Shown here in pieces: positions 7,544 to 16,777 of a stretch of 52,868 nt of DNA. Source of the stretch: Clostridia bacterium. GTDB taxonomy: Bacteria > Bacillota > Clostridia > Christensenellales > Borkfalkiaceae. The position numbers were made by a program, and so were the translations under genes. Within the stretch, counting starts at the first letter, position 1; the number at the start of each line of letters is the position of its first letter. The DNA lies in NCBI GenBank assembly GCA_017502525.1, contig JAFVUV010000004.1:1-52868 (forward strand). The letters run 5' to 3'. The notes beneath the pieces were generated by a model, which did not search any database, had not been told where the DNA came from, and saw only the letters and a program-made list of their open reading frames with translations.

Positions 7544-8641
7544 TTATTTTGCGTTTTTATTCAGTTCGTTGACGAACGATTTTGATGAGAAAACTATTAC
7601 TCCCACGATAAGTACTAGCGCTATATCAATAAAAACGAAACTGTTATACGCAGAACTGTAAACCCAAGGGTTTACTTCGCCTGCATACGTCGCAAAGGCG
7701 AAAACGCCTGATAACAGGTGTGATAAAAATCTTAATAAACTGCTCATTAAACCACCAAGAAGAAATGCGATTTGTGGTAATTTTTGAAAAACTTTAAGCT
7801 GTGCAAACGCGCCTGAAAGCCCTATACAAGTAAACGCCACGGGGTAGTCTAATAAAAACTGTGCAGGGTGGATAAGCCACGGGTCTTGCACTGCTTGTAA
7901 AATTCCGTAAATAAAGCACACTAACACGCCTTTTTTAGTTCCGTACATATATGAAAATATCATAATTGGCAATAACGATACTAAAGTTATCGAACCACCT
8001 TGTGGCATTTTCCAAAGAGTGATGAACGAAAGTCCAAAACTCATTGCAACGCATATGCCTGCGGTGGCGATGCAACGCGTATCAAACGCTTTGTCGTTTT
8101 TATTCAATATAAACGCTAGTGCTAAAACGGTTATTATAAGCAAACCTGCAGAAACGTAAAGAACGGGCGAATTTGCTGAATAATAACTTTTTATTTGTTC
8201 GTAATATACAGCGAGTAAAACCCCGCAAACAATTAACGCTAAAAGGTCTATTGCACCAAAAACACTTAAACAAGTTTTGAGTGTTTTTTTGGATTTTTCA
8301 GGGCGTGATAGTTTTACCATAATCGCCGTTACCGTACCGCTTATTAAAATTAAAGATATAAGCACGGTTAAGGGAATAAGTATATAGCGAACGGATAAAA
8401 TCATTTCGGGGTCTGAGTATTCGGCAATAATTTTCATTATTAAACAACAAATACCTAGAACCGCGAAGAATATAAACAATATAAATAAAATGCATTTAAT
8501 TATTTTTGTTGAATATTCTTTTTTGCCTAAAAACACGGCGATACAAGCCAACAAAGACGCAATAAGAACGCCTATTGCAAGCCATTTAGCAATCGGTAAA
8601 AAAAAGTCGATTGCAGAGTTTGATAAAAGATTGATTAGCAT
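7544..8641 (-). CDS. thiT: ThiT-type thiamine transporter with an extra N-terminal membrane domain
   Basis: 365 residues. The C-terminal half (from about residue 185) matches ThiT, the thiamine-binding S component of ECF transporters: six helices with PQGGSITLVSLLPI, YGTKKGVLVCFIYGILQAVQDPW and the HPAQFLLDYPVAF motif. ThiT alone is about 190 residues; here ~180 extra residues with about five predicted helices precede it, and I do not recognise that part. The gene lies behind a TPP riboswitch, which independently supports thiamine uptake. The AGGAGG site sits just upstream of the ATG. No ECF ATPase or T component is in the window, so it would rely on a module encoded elsewhere. Confidence 0.85.
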   Translation of the reverse strand: MLINLLSNSAIDFFLPIAKWLAIGVLIASLLACIAVFLGKKEYSTKIIKCILFILFIFFAVLGICCLIMKIIAEYSDPEMILSVRYILIPLTVLISLILISGTVTAIMVKLSRPEKSKKTLKTCLSVFGAIDLLALIVCGVLLAVYYEQIKSYYSANSPVLYVSAGLLIITVLALAFILNKNDKAFDTRCIATAGICVAMSFGLSFITLWKMPQGGSITLVSLLPIMIFSYMYGTKKGVLVCFIYGILQAVQDPWLIHPAQFLLDYPVAFTCIGLSGAFAQLKVFQKLPQIAFLLGGLMSSLLRFLSHLLSGVFAFATYAGEVNPWVYSSAYNSFVFIDIALVLIVGVIVFSSKSFVNELNKNAK

Positions 8642-8684
8642 AAAAACCTCCTTTAATTAAATTTAATATCGCCGTTGCCAAAAT

Positions 8685-8712
8685 AAAAGCGCACCCTTTA
8701 TTCGGGTGCGCT
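8685..8712 (-). terminator. Expression-platform terminator of the TPP riboswitch
   Basis: On the minus strand AGCGCACCC and GGGTGCGCT form a 9-bp stem followed by TTTTATTTT, between the aptamer and the transporter start. This is the layout of a transcriptional off-switch. Confidence 0.85.
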
Positions 8713-8726
8713 GAAATAATCGATAT

Positions 8727-8796
8727 AATTTGCATTTCCTTCAAGCATTACCTTGCGGATTCAAATGGTATAATCTCAGCCTTACGGCACCCATAG
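8727..8796 (-). promoter_or_regulatory. TPP riboswitch (THI element)
   Basis: On the minus strand the sequence reads GGGTGCCG...GGCTGAGATT, then TTGAATCCGC and GTAATGCTTGAAGGAAATG. The CTGAGA block with GGGTGC before it and the downstream CTTGA/GAAATG half are the conserved core of the TPP aptamer. It is placed directly between a promoter (8822-8850) and a terminator before the ThiT gene, so high TPP should stop transcription. Confidence 0.93.
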
Positions 8797-8821
8797 CGAA
8801 TATTTAAATTTGATTAACCTA

Positions 8822-8850
8822 ATAATATCACTTTTATTTTATTGCGTCAA
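8822..8850 (-). promoter_or_regulatory. Promoter of the riboswitch-controlled thiamine transporter
   Basis: On the minus strand TTGACG (8850-8845), 17-bp spacer, TATTAT (8827-8822), about 25 bases before the aptamer. Confidence 0.75.
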
Positions 8851-8937
8851 GCAAAATTATGTGATAAAATGTTTATCCAAAACAAAATTTCGTTGTGATT
8901 TTATTTTAACAAAGAAGATTTATAGGGGGAATAAAAT

Positions 8938-9513
8938 ATGTATAAATTTTTTGGATTCTTAAATAGGATGAAATATATTAAGCGTTGGTCTCTTATGCGT
9001 TCGGTGCGTGAAGAGAATATTATGGAACATAGTCAGCAGGTTGCGGTTATCGCGCACGCGCTTGCACTTATTAAAAACAAAAATTTTGGCGGTAGCGTTG
9101 ACGAAAAAAAGGTCGTACTTCTTGCACAATACCACGAAGTAGGAGAAGTTATCACAGGCGATTTGCCAACCCCTATTAAATATTTCAATCCCGAAATAAA
9201 ATCGGCGTATAAAGATTTAGAAAAAAACGCTTGCAAAAGACTTATAAATATGTTGCCTGAAAATTTGCAAGGTGAATATTCGCAGTATATAGAGCCTGAC
9301 GAAAGTAGCGAAGAATACAAAATAGTAAAATGTGCTGATAGACTTTCTGCATATCTAAAATGTGTTGAAGAGATAAAAGCTGGAAATTCGGAATTTAAGA
9401 AAGCGAAAACGTCAATACTGAACGAATTGAAAAGTTTAAAGCGTGAAGAAGTGGATGCGTTTTTGAAAGAATACGCGCCCGCATACGAACTGTCTTTAGA
9501 CGAGCTTGATTAA
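8938..9513 (+). CDS. yfbR: YfbR-like HD-domain 5'-deoxynucleotidase
   Basis: A 191-residue protein alike over its full length to E. coli YfbR, which removes the phosphate from deoxynucleoside 5'-monophosphates. Shared blocks are RWSLMRSVREENIMEHS (metal His in EHS), the HD-site region YHEVGEVITGDLPTPIKYFNPEI, and KCADRLSAYLKCVEEIKAGN with the distal Asp. In YfbR the HD pair is His68-Asp69; here it reads His-Glu, a conservative change at a metal ligand. The ATG follows TAGGGGGA. Single-gene unit, tandem with the ABC ATPase gene but 127 bases away. Confidence 0.88.
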   Translation: MYKFFGFLNRMKYIKRWSLMRSVREENIMEHSQQVAVIAHALALIKNKNFGGSVDEKKVVLLAQYHEVGEVITGDLPTPIKYFNPEIKSAYKDLEKNACKRLINMLPENLQGEYSQYIEPDESSEEYKIVKCADRLSAYLKCVEEIKAGNSEFKKAKTSILNELKSLKREEVDAFLKEYAPAYELSLDELD

Positions 9514-9562
9514 ATTTGTGCAAATTATACAATATAATAAACTTTATTTATGTAAATTGCCA

Positions 9563-9591
9563 TTGTTAAAAGAACTGAAAAGTAGTAAAAT
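9563..9591 (+). promoter_or_regulatory. Promoter of the ugpC-like gene
   Basis: TTGTTA (9563-9568), 17-bp spacer, TAAAAT (9586-9591), with the ribosome binding site GGAGGG at about 9631. Confidence 0.6.
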
Positions 9592-9640
9592 ATAAGAGTA
9601 AATAAAATGTAAGGTTGTAAAACAACCACGGAGGGAAATC

Positions 9641-11050
9641 ATGTCAAGTTTAAATCTTAAGAACATCTACAAGGTTTATCCGTCAGGCGTTACCGCTGTT
9701 ACGGACTTTAACCTTGATATTGAGGACAAGGAATTTATCGTATTCGTTGGACCTTCAGGCTGTGGTAAGTCTACCACTCTTCGTATGATTGCTGGTTTGG
9801 AAGAAATTTCTTCTGGTGAACTTTATATCGACGGCGTTCTCGTAAACAACCGTGCACCTAAAGATAGAGATATCGCGATGGTTTTCCAAAACTACGCTCT
9901 TTATCCGCACATGACCGTTTATGACAATATGGCTTTCGGTCTCAAACTTAGAAAAATGCCTAAGCCCGAAATTGACCAACGCGTTAAGGAAGCTGCAAGA
10001 ATTCTCGGTATCGAAATGTACCTTTCTAGAAAGCCTAAGGCTCTTTCTGGTGGTCAACGTCAACGTGTTGCACTCGGCCGTGCAATCGTTCGTGAACCTA
10101 AAGTATTCCTTCTTGACGAACCGCTTTCAAACTTGGACGCAAAACTTCGTTCACAAATGAGAACTGAAATCACTAAATTGCATAATAGACTTGCAACTAC
10201 TTTCATTTACGTTACTCACGACCAAGTAGAAGCTATGACCATGGGTACTAGAATCGTAGTTATGAAAGATGGTTTTATGCAACAAGTTGATACTCCTATC
10301 AATCTTTATGATTATCCTATCAACCAATTCGTTGCAGGCTTCATCGGAACGCCTCAAATGAACTTCTTCACCGGCAAACTTACCGGAACGAAGAGCAAAG
10401 TTTACGTTGAATTCGGTATGGATAAAATCGCTTTACCTAAGGAAAAGGTAGCGCTTATTTGCAATCTTGATAAATATCTTAACACTGATAAAGAAATCGT
10501 TTTCGGTGTTCGTCCTGAAGACCTTCACGACGAAGAAGCATGGGTTGCTGATTCAAAGAATCCTACAATCGAAGTTAAAGTTGACGTTGTTGAAGCACTC
10601 GGTTCAGAAACGCTTCTTTACTGCAAGACCAAGTCTGAACAAGCACCCGAAGGTGAAGAAAACATTAAATCAATCGTTGATGACGTAAGTAACCTTATCG
10701 CTAAGGTTGACAGCCGTTCACCAAGCAAAGCAGGCGACAAGATTAAGATTGCTATTGACGTAGCACACATCCACTTGTTTGATAAAGAAACTGAAGTAAC
10801 CATTCTTGCTCGTAGCGAAGAAAATAAAGCAGAAATCGAAGAATTGCAAGCTAAACGCGAAGAAGAAGCTGTCAAAAAAGCAGAAGAAGCTGCTGCTAAA
10901 TTAGCTGCTGAAGAAGCAAAGGCTGCTGCTGAAGCTGAAAAACAAAGAATCAAAATGGAGAAAAAACTTGCTAAGAAAAATAAAGTAGTTGACGCTCCTG
11001 CAGAAGAAGTTGTTGAAGAAGCTCCCGTAGAAGAAAAACCTGCTGAATAA
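9641..11050 (+). CDS. ugpC: Sugar ABC transporter ATP-binding protein (MalK/UgpC/MsmX type) with a charged tail
   Basis: 469 residues. The N-terminal ATPase shows Walker [10 protein letters not shown] (about 38-46), Q-loop [11 protein letters not shown], signature [14 protein letters not shown], Walker [17 protein letters not shown] and switch [10 protein letters not shown], followed by the MOP/TOBE-type regulatory domain to about residue 390. Members power importers of oligosaccharides or glycerol phosphate; a solo gene without permeases suggests a shared ATPase like MsmX. The usual length is about 365-375; here a further ~75 residues form a probable coiled coil rich in Glu, Ala and Lys and end in an acidic Pro-rich tail ([16 protein letters not shown]). 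The role of this tail is unknown. Confidence 0.92.
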   Translation: MSSLNLKNIYKVYPSGVTAVTDFNLDIEDKEFIVFVGPSGCGKSTTLRMIAGLEEISSGELYIDGVLVNNRAPKDRDIAMVFQNYALYPHMTVYDNMAFGLKLRKMPKPEIDQRVKEAARILGIEMYLSRKPKALSGGQRQRVALGRAIVREPKVFLLDEPLSNLDAKLRSQMRTEITKLHNRLATTFIYVTHDQVEAMTMGTRIVVMKDGFMQQVDTPINLYDYPINQFVAGFIGTPQMNFFTGKLTGTKSKVYVEFGMDKIALPKEKVALICNLDKYLNTDKEIVFGVRPEDLHDEEAWVADSKNPTIEVKVDVVEALGSETLLYCKTKSEQAPEGEENIKSIVDDVSNLIAKVDSRSPSKAGDKIKIAIDVAHIHLFDKETEVTILARSEENKAEIEELQAKREEEAVKKAEEAAAKLAAEEAKAAAEAEKQRIKMEKKLAKKNKVVDAPAEEVVEEAPVEEKPAE

Positions 11051-11070
11051 TTAAATAAACGAATAGTTTA

Positions 11071-11102
11071 ACCCCGTGCTAAAATTAGCGCGGGGTATTT
11101 TT
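11071..11102 (+). terminator. Terminator of the ugpC-like gene
   Basis: ACCCCGTGCTAA pairs with TTAGCGCGGGGT (one T-G pair), followed by ATTTTTA. Confidence 0.85.
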
Positions 11103-11134
11103 ATGGAGACGAGAGAGCAAGTTGATTTAAATGC

Positions 11135-11163
11135 TTGACGAAGTTCTTGTGTGGAGATATAAT
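11135..11163 (+). promoter_or_regulatory. Promoter of the lipoprotein gene
   Basis: TTGACG (11135-11140), 17-bp spacer, TATAAT (11158-11163). Confidence 0.8.
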
Positions 11164-11193
11164 AGATTATATATTAATTAAAGGAGATTTATT

Positions 11194-11856
11194 ATGAGAA
11201 AACTCGTATCAATTTTGCTCGCTTTATGTATGTGCTTGTCTATCGGTGTGGTTTTTGCAGGGTGTGATAAGACTCCGCCGTCAGTAACTTATACCGTTAC
11301 GGAAGCTGAATGGAAGACCAATTTAAATTTAACTAAAGGTCAGCAGCAACCACAAACGCTCTCTTATGGCGTTCAATCGTTTGCATCACAGCCTTTAACG
11401 GAAATTACTTCATATACAGTGTTTGCAGAAGGTATAAATGCAGGAATTCCTGGTTCAGCTTTATTAAAAATGGCACCTAATGGTATGTTTGTTGAATTTT
11501 ATGTCAATGGGACTTTCAAAGAAAGCGAAAGTGGTATTTTTGATAATACCAACGTATTATATCAAAGTGTAAAAATCAATATGATGATGCTTGTTCCTTT
11601 TGCAGATTCTTATAGTCAATTTACTTTCGATGACACAAAAAATGCGTACGTTGCACAAAATATAACGTCTATATTGGTTGATGATTACGACATTAATAAT
11701 ACTGAGACCATTTATCATAAGACGGCAGAAGTTTCATTTATAAACGGCTATTTGAATACCGTTTCTTTTGAAATGACTGACATCAATTTTACAGAAACAG
11801 TTGCAACTTTCACTTTTACTTTTTCAAACATAAACAACACTACTGTACAAGGCTAA
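11194..11856 (+). CDS. Putative secreted lipoprotein of unknown function
   Basis: Not recognised as a family. A 220-residue protein with a lipoprotein signal peptide: MRKLV, a hydrophobic stretch, then the lipobox VFAGC with the modified Cys at about residue 24. The mature part is rich in Thr, Asn, Phe and alternating hydrophobic residues, consistent with a beta-rich domain facing the outside of the membrane. The ATG follows AAAGGAG. It has its own promoter and a terminator shared with the convergent mgtE gene. Confidence 0.75.
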   Translation: MRKLVSILLALCMCLSIGVVFAGCDKTPPSVTYTVTEAEWKTNLNLTKGQQQPQTLSYGVQSFASQPLTEITSYTVFAEGINAGIPGSALLKMAPNGMFVEFYVNGTFKESESGIFDNTNVLYQSVKINMMMLVPFADSYSQFTFDDTKNAYVAQNITSILVDDYDINNTETIYHKTAEVSFINGYLNTVSFEMTDINFTETVATFTFTFSNINNTTVQG

Positions 11857-11877
11857 GATAGCTTAGTGAGATATTAA

Positions 11878-11921
11878 AAAACGGCGGTTTAAGTTTTGAG
11901 CTTAAACCGCCGTTTTAATTT
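11878..11921. terminator. Bidirectional terminator between the lipoprotein gene and mgtE
   Basis: A perfect 16-bp stem, AAAACGGCGGTTTAAG with CTTAAACCGCCGTTTT, and a 7-base loop. A/T runs on each side let it serve both convergent genes. Confidence 0.92.
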
Positions 11922-11934
11922 GTTAAATTTTTAT

Positions 11935-13308
11935 TTATCCTAGAATTGCGATTGCTATCGTGCAGTATATAATTAAACACAATACGTCAACTATAGTGGT
12001 CATAAACGGGCTTGCAACAACAGCGGGGTCAAGTTTGAACTTTTTAGCAAACAAGGGGAGTATGCAACCGATTAATTTTGCAACTACGATACTAATGAGT
12101 AATACGCCCGAAACGATTAAAGAAACTTCAAGCGTTACCGCGTTGTAAAGACTATCTATAAAGTACATTTTCAAAAAACAAGCTACGGCAACTGTTAATC
12201 CTAAAATCAAAGCGGATAAAAGTTCTTTTAACACTACTCTGAAAAAATCCTTAAAGTTAACTTCATCAAGCGCAAGCGCACGAATTACCGTTGCGGAAGA
12301 TTGGTTACCTGCGTTACCCGCCGTTCCCATTAGCATAGGGACGAAAGCATATAAAAGTCCGCCGCCTATTACCGTAAGGCTACTTTCAAATTCAGATAGT
12401 ATCATACTTGTAAAGGTTGCTGAAATCATTAGTAGTAATAGCCAAGGTACGCGAGCTTTCCAAATACTCCACACCGATTGTTTTAGATAGGGCTTTTCGG
12501 TAGGTAAGATAGCTGCCATCTTTTGAATATCTTCAGTTGCTTCTTCTTGTATTACGTCAACCGCGTCGTCGACGGTTACGATACCGACTAAACAGCCTTC
12601 TTTATCAACAACGGGCAGAGCCAAAAAGTCGTAACGCGAAAATTTAAGTGCAACTTGTTCTTTATCTTCAAGCGTTTCAACCGTAATAACGTTGGTGTCC
12701 ATAATATGCGCTATAAGGTCTTGTTTTTCGCTTAGCAACATATCGCGCACGGTTACTACGCCTATAAGTTTTTTCTTTCTGTCCGTAACGTAACAAGTGT
12801 AAACGGTTTCTTTATTAATACCTGTGCGTCTTATTCTTTCAAAAGCGTCTTCAATAGTCATACTTGCCGATAATGAAACGTATTCGGTTGTCATCATTGA
12901 GCCGGCAGAATAATCGGGATATTCTAGCAACGCGTTTATTTGTTTACGGTTATCGGGGTCTGCGTTTTTAAGTATTCTTTTTACGACGTTTGCCGGCATT
13001 TCTTCAATCAAGTCAACCGCGTCGTCAAGGAACATATCGTCGATAACGGCTTTAAGTTCTTTATCGGTAAACGCTTTTATAAGCCTTTCTTGAGTGTCTG
13101 AGTCAGTTTCAACGAATACGTCGCTGGCTTGCTCTTTAGGTAAAAGTCTAAAAAAGCGTAACTGGTCTTTATCGTCAAGGTTACTTTCCATAAATTGTGC
13201 AATATCGGCAGGTTCTAAATCAAGCGTTAAAATACGTAAATCAGCAAATTTACGCGTTTCAAAGAAAAAACTGAGTTTGTCAAAAATCATATTTATTTCT
13301 TCGTTCAT
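11935..13308 (-). CDS. mgtE: Magnesium transporter MgtE
   Basis: A 457-residue MgtE-family Mg2+ channel. Order of domains: N-terminal MgtE_N helical repeats (about 1-130, with FRLLPKEQASDVF and the EMPANVVKRIL repeat), a CBS pair (about 130-255, MTTEYVSLSASMTIEDAF through VDDAVDVIQEEATEDIQ), a connecting helix, then five transmembrane helices with the family signature GTAGNAGNQSSATVIRALAL. The CBS and N domains sense cytosolic Mg2+ and gate the pore. The ATG follows AGGAGG. Expression is very likely controlled by the M-box RNA upstream, giving both transcriptional and protein-level Mg2+ feedback. Confidence 0.95.
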   Translation of the reverse strand: MNEEINMIFDKLSFFFETRKFADLRILTLDLEPADIAQFMESNLDDKDQLRFFRLLPKEQASDVFVETDSDTQERLIKAFTDKELKAVIDDMFLDDAVDLIEEMPANVVKRILKNADPDNRKQINALLEYPDYSAGSMMTTEYVSLSASMTIEDAFERIRRTGINKETVYTCYVTDRKKKLIGVVTVRDMLLSEKQDLIAHIMDTNVITVETLEDKEQVALKFSRYDFLALPVVDKEGCLVGIVTVDDAVDVIQEEATEDIQKMAAILPTEKPYLKQSVWSIWKARVPWLLLLMISATFTSMILSEFESSLTVIGGGLLYAFVPMLMGTAGNAGNQSSATVIRALALDEVNFKDFFRVVLKELLSALILGLTVAVACFLKMYFIDSLYNAVTLEVSLIVSGVLLISIVVAKLIGCILPLFAKKFKLDPAVVASPFMTTIVDVLCLIIYCTIAIAILG

Positions 13309-13339
13309 AAAAGACCTCCTTTAATGCAAGTTTAAAAAC

Positions 13340-13366
13340 AAAAAACCTGCGACATAACGGCAGGCA
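13340..13366 (-). terminator. Expression-platform terminator of the M-box riboswitch
   Basis: On the minus strand CCTGC and GCAGG bracket a 9-base loop and are followed by TTTTTTG, placed between the aptamer and mgtE. The stem is only 5 bp. The palindrome at 13381-13400 (CACAAAAAT/ATTTTTGTG) may be part of the alternative fold. Confidence 0.6.
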
Positions 13367-13403
13367 AAAACAAAATATATCACAAAAATCAATTTTTGTG
13401 TAT

Positions 13404-13548
13404 AACCATACTGGCTTTAGCACCGTAGGGCAATGAAATCACGTTAAATCACGCCTTGTTTTCGACGTGGTTTGTTCATACCATCTCATAGTGTCTCCAC
13501 TATTTCGCGGCAGTAATCCGTATCCCTATGGTAGCCTTACCTACCGGA
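13404..13548 (-). promoter_or_regulatory. M-box (ykoK) magnesium riboswitch
   Basis: On the minus strand the conserved blocks occur in order: GGTAGGTAAGGCTACCATAG, GGATACGGATTACTGCCGC, then a variable arm, GTGATTTCATTGCCCTACG and GTGCTAAAGCC. They match the M-box aptamer (GGTGAGGCTCC...GGAGATACGCTGCTGCC...ATGCC.TACAGTGCTAAAGC). It lies between a good promoter and mgtE, the usual target. High Mg2+ should favour termination. Confidence 0.93.
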
Positions 13549-13565
13549 CATTAAATTATAATTTT

Positions 13566-13594
13566 AGTTTACTCAAACTTTCTAAGTTTGTCAA
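13566..13594 (-). promoter_or_regulatory. Promoter of the M-box/mgtE transcript
   Basis: On the minus strand TTGACA (13594-13589), 17-bp spacer, TAAACT (13571-13566). Confidence 0.7.
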
Positions 13595-13629
13595 CGATTT
13601 TAAATAAAAAAATTTATAGTATTTAATTT

Positions 13630-14100
13630 TTACTTTGGAGTATCTTCACCGTCTATTTGAGTGTCGTAAACGACCGACGGATTAGAATTTCTTACCGCCA
13701 TAATAAATTGGTCGTAATCTGCGGGTGAAATAACTATCACCGTATATTTTTCATCTTTAAAATATACGACTAACTTATCGCTTTTTTTGAAGTGCGTTAT
13801 TTGAATAATCTCTTCTAAAGCGATTTTGGTTTTGATTATGCCAAAACGTTGGATTAAGCAATCATTTGAAACTTCGTATCTACCGCAAACCGCTATGCTT
13901 ATTGCCAAAACGCATAAAAATAAAGTTAGTAAAATCATAATAGAGTGGCTTATAATTTTAATTGCACCTAACTTTACCGTTTCGATAAGTGCGTATATAT
14001 TCCACACTAGCCCCGATATACAAAGCGCGCCCACGATAGCAAGCAACACCCAAACTAGAGTGGAGTATTTAAATTTAAAAACGTCTTTATTTTTATTCAT
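13630..14100 (-). CDS. Membrane protein with a C-terminal PH-like domain
   Basis: About 156 residues from the ATG at 14100; a TTG at 14118 is possible but has no better ribosome binding site. Two hydrophobic segments (about 14-38 and 48-72) precede a soluble part with the pattern RYEVSNDCLIQRFGIIKTKIALEEIIQITHF, which resembles bacterial PH-like domains of the YdbT/DUF304 type. Function unknown; such proteins sit in the cytoplasmic membrane with the PH-like domain inside. Separated from mgtE by its riboswitch and read in the same direction. Confidence 0.6.
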   Translation of the reverse strand: MNKNKDVFKFKYSTLVWVLLAIVGALCISGLVWNIYALIETVKLGAIKIISHSIMILLTLFLCVLAISIAVCGRYEVSNDCLIQRFGIIKTKIALEEIIQITHFKKSDKLVVYFKDEKYTVIVISPADYDQFIMAVRNSNPSVVYDTQIDGEDTPK

Positions 14101-14180
14101 ACTTATATTGTATAACAAAGAAAGAGAAAAATCAAGAGTGTTTTTAAGATTTTTTGCCGTTATTTAGTGTTTTGTATCGC

Positions 14181-14209
14181 TTGCAAAATTTCGTTTTATA
14201 ATGTATAAT
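14181..14209 (+). promoter_or_regulatory. Promoter of the aconitase-family gene
   Basis: TTGCAA (14181-14186), 17-bp spacer, TATAAT (14204-14209). Confidence 0.7.
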
Positions 14210-14238
14210 CTATTTATTATCTAATATGGAGACTACAA

Positions 14239-16407
14239 ATGGTTAAACTAATTCAAAAAGGTGTATATTTAAAGAACGGAAAATTGATTCGCGCTAAAGG
14301 CGTTGACGAAAATGCAAGAAAGGGAACGATGGCTTATAAAATTTTATCTGCACATAACCTTTCAAATGACGATAAAAAATTAAACGTTAAGTTCGACGAA
14401 ATTACTTCGCATGATATTACTTACGTTGGTATTATTCAAACGGCAAAGGCTAGTGGACTTGATAAATTTCCTTTGCCTTATACCTTAACTAACTGCCACA
14501 ATTCACTTTGTGCTGTAGGCGGAACTATCAATGAAGACGACCACGTTTTCGGTTTGTCAGCCGCTAAAAAATACGGTGGGGCGTTCGTGCCTCCACACCT
14601 TGCGGTTATTCACCAATATATGCGCGAAATGCGCGCTTTTTGCGGTGGCATGATTTTGGGCTCTGATAGCCACACTCGTTACGGCGCTCTCGGTACGCTT
14701 GCCGTTGGTGAAGGTGGACCCGAACTCGTTAAACAGTTACTTAATAGAACGTACGATTTAGATATGCCTGAAATTGTTGCGGTAAACTTGAAAGGAAGAT
14801 TAAGAAAGGGCGTTGGTCCACACGACGTTGCGCTTGCGCTAGTTAAAGCAACTTTTAAAAGTGGTTTTGTTAAAAATAAAATTTTAGAATTCGTTGGTAA
14901 CGGCATCAAAACTTTATCTATGGATTTTAGAAACGGCATTGACGTTATGACCACTGAAACTACTTGTCTTTCATCAGTTTGGGTAACCGATGAAAAAACT
15001 CAAAAATATTACGTTGACCACGGCAGAGCGAGTGCTTATAAACAAATGAATCCTGAAGAAGGTGCGTATTACGATAGGGGTATCGTTATTGACCTTTCTA
15101 AAGTTGAACCTATGATTGCGCTTCCTTTCCACCCGTCTAACGCGTATACCATTAAAGATTTCTTATCTCGTCCGTACGAACTTCTTAAAGAAGCCGAAGA
15201 AGCAGGTCAAAAACTTCTTCCCGAAGGCAAGGGGCAGTTTAAGCTTACCGATAAAATTAAAGACGGCAAAGTTTACGTTGAACAAGGTGTAATTGCTGGT
15301 TGTGCCGGCGGTATGTATGAGAATATTGCAGAAGCATCAGAAATTTTAGGTGATACGCCAATCAATAACAGCGATTTTACTTTGGACGTTTATCCGTCAA
15401 GCCAACCGGTATACAAAGGACTTGTTGAAGGCGGTTATATCGGCAGACTTATGAATAACGGCGCAGTTGTTAAAACTGCTTTCTGTGGACCGTGTTTCGG
15501 TGCGGGCGACGTTCCTCAAAACAACGGACTTTCTATACGTCATACAACTAGAAACTTTGAGAGTCGTGAAGGTAGTAAACCTGCAAACGGTCAACTTTCA
15601 GCCGTTGCTCTTATGGACGCAAGAAGTATTGCTGCAACTGCTAAAAACGGCGGTGCAATTACTTCCGCTATGGAAATGGAATATAAGAACAAAGTTAAAA
15701 AATACCGCTTTGAAAATAAAATTTATAAAGCGAGAGTGTTTAACGGCGTAGGCAAATCGAACGTTGACACGGCTTTGGTTTACGGTCCTAATATCGCTGA
15801 TTGGCCCAAGATGGAAGCACTTAAAGACAATTTATTGCTTAAAGTTGTTTCCGTACTTAACGACCCCGTTACCACGACAGACGAACTTATCCCGTCGGGC
15901 GAAACTTCGTCTTACCGTTCAAACCCCTTGAAACTTGCAGAGTTCGCTCTTTCTAGAAAAGACCCTGCATACGTTGGTAGGGCAAAAGCCGTTCGTGACG
16001 GCGAGTTCCCGATAGAACTTGGCTATGATAAAAACGTAACTACTTACGGTAGCGTGGTTTGTTCAATTAAGCCTGGCGACGGTTCTGCAAGAGAACAAGC
16101 GGCTTCTTGCCAAAGAGTGCTTGGCGGTGTTGCAAATATTGCAAAAGAATATGCTACTAAGCGTTATCGCAGTAACCTTATTAACTGGGGTATGTTGCCG
16201 TTGCTTGCTGATAAAAACGATTTTGCCGTTGGTGATTACGTATACGTTGAAGGCATAAAAGATGCTATTTTATCGGGTGCAAAAGAATTTAAGGCAACCG
16301 TCATTGGAGAAAACAAACGCACGATAACCTTAAAAATGGATGCATTAACCGATGCGGAAAAACAAATAATCTTAAAAGGTTGCTTAATCAACTTTTATAG
16401 GGGATAA
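14239..16407 (+). CDS. Aconitase-superfamily hydratase (YbhJ-like)
   Basis: 722 residues, close in length to YbhJ-type hydratases (about 750). Aconitase-fold features are visible: [19 protein letters not shown] near residue 140, the cluster cysteine regions [11 protein letters not shown] (about 354) and [11 protein letters not shown] (about 415-425), and a swivelling C-terminal domain with [10 protein letters not shown] (about 612), which carries the substrate-binding S-x-R. The iron-sulphur and substrate motifs support a dehydratase/hydratase, but the substrate is not known; true aconitase and 3-isopropylmalate dehydratase match less well. Preceded by its own promoter and followed by a strong terminator, so monocistronic. 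Confidence 0.8.
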   Translation: MVKLIQKGVYLKNGKLIRAKGVDENARKGTMAYKILSAHNLSNDDKKLNVKFDEITSHDITYVGIIQTAKASGLDKFPLPYTLTNCHNSLCAVGGTINEDDHVFGLSAAKKYGGAFVPPHLAVIHQYMREMRAFCGGMILGSDSHTRYGALGTLAVGEGGPELVKQLLNRTYDLDMPEIVAVNLKGRLRKGVGPHDVALALVKATFKSGFVKNKILEFVGNGIKTLSMDFRNGIDVMTTETTCLSSVWVTDEKTQKYYVDHGRASAYKQMNPEEGAYYDRGIVIDLSKVEPMIALPFHPSNAYTIKDFLSRPYELLKEAEEAGQKLLPEGKGQFKLTDKIKDGKVYVEQGVIAGCAGGMYENIAEASEILGDTPINNSDFTLDVYPSSQPVYKGLVEGGYIGRLMNNGAVVKTAFCGPCFGAGDVPQNNGLSIRHTTRNFESREGSKPANGQLSAVALMDARSIAATAKNGGAITSAMEMEYKNKVKKYRFENKIYKARVFNGVGKSNVDTALVYGPNIADWPKMEALKDNLLLKVVSVLNDPVTTTDELIPSGETSSYRSNPLKLAEFALSRKDPAYVGRAKAVRDGEFPIELGYDKNVTTYGSVVCSIKPGDGSAREQAASCQRVLGGVANIAKEYATKRYRSNLINWGMLPLLADKNDFAVGDYVYVEGIKDAILSGAKEFKATVIGENKRTITLKMDALTDAEKQIILKGCLINFYRG

Positions 16408-16425
16408 TACTTTATAACGTAAGCT

Positions 16426-16464
16426 AATGCGCTTTGCTTAATTTGCAAAGCGCATTATTTTTTT
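16426..16464 (+). terminator. Terminator of the hydratase gene
   Basis: AATGCGCTTTGC and GCAAAGCGCATT form a 12-bp stem with a 7-base loop, followed by ATTTTTTT. Confidence 0.93.
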
Positions 16465-16516
16465 AACGTTCAGAGCATAAAATAGTAAACGGAAAATTAT
16501 TTTATTAGGAGTTTTT

Positions 16517-16777
16517 ATGGGCTTTATTGATGACGTTAAAAAGTGTTTTTCTGCTGACGAATTGCCGATTGAACCCGTTTTTAGAGCGGTTATGTTTGGC
16601 GACTCTGCGCTGTATTTAGAAAACGTAAGGTCTATCGTTAAATATACGCCTGAAGAAATTATGATTTCACTAAAAAAGGGTGGACTTAATATCGTTGGAA
16701 GTAATTTATACGTTAAAAAATATTGTGCGGGGGACTTGGTAATTTGCGGAAAAATAAAAACTGTAGAGAGAATATAG
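16517..16777 (+). CDS. yqfC: Sporulation protein YqfC (YabP family)
   Basis: An 86-residue protein of the YabP/YqfC family: compact beta-rich domain with LYLENVRSIVKYTPEEIMISLKKGGLNIVG, and the invariant-looking G-L-x-I-x-G. Members are made in the mother cell during sporulation. The ATG follows TAGGAG. The end overlaps the likely start of yqfD, and the following pgpH-ybeY-era order is the standard Bacillota neighbourhood, which strengthens the call. Confidence 0.88.
   Translation: MGFIDDVKKCFSADELPIEPVFRAVMFGDSALYLENVRSIVKYTPEEIMISLKKGGLNIVGSNLYVKKYCAGDLVICGKIKTVERI

Noticed and set aside
14101..14118. TTG at 14118 as start of the PH-like membrane protein
   Set aside because: No ribosome binding site; the ATG at 14100 leaves a normal N-terminus, though evidence for either is thin.
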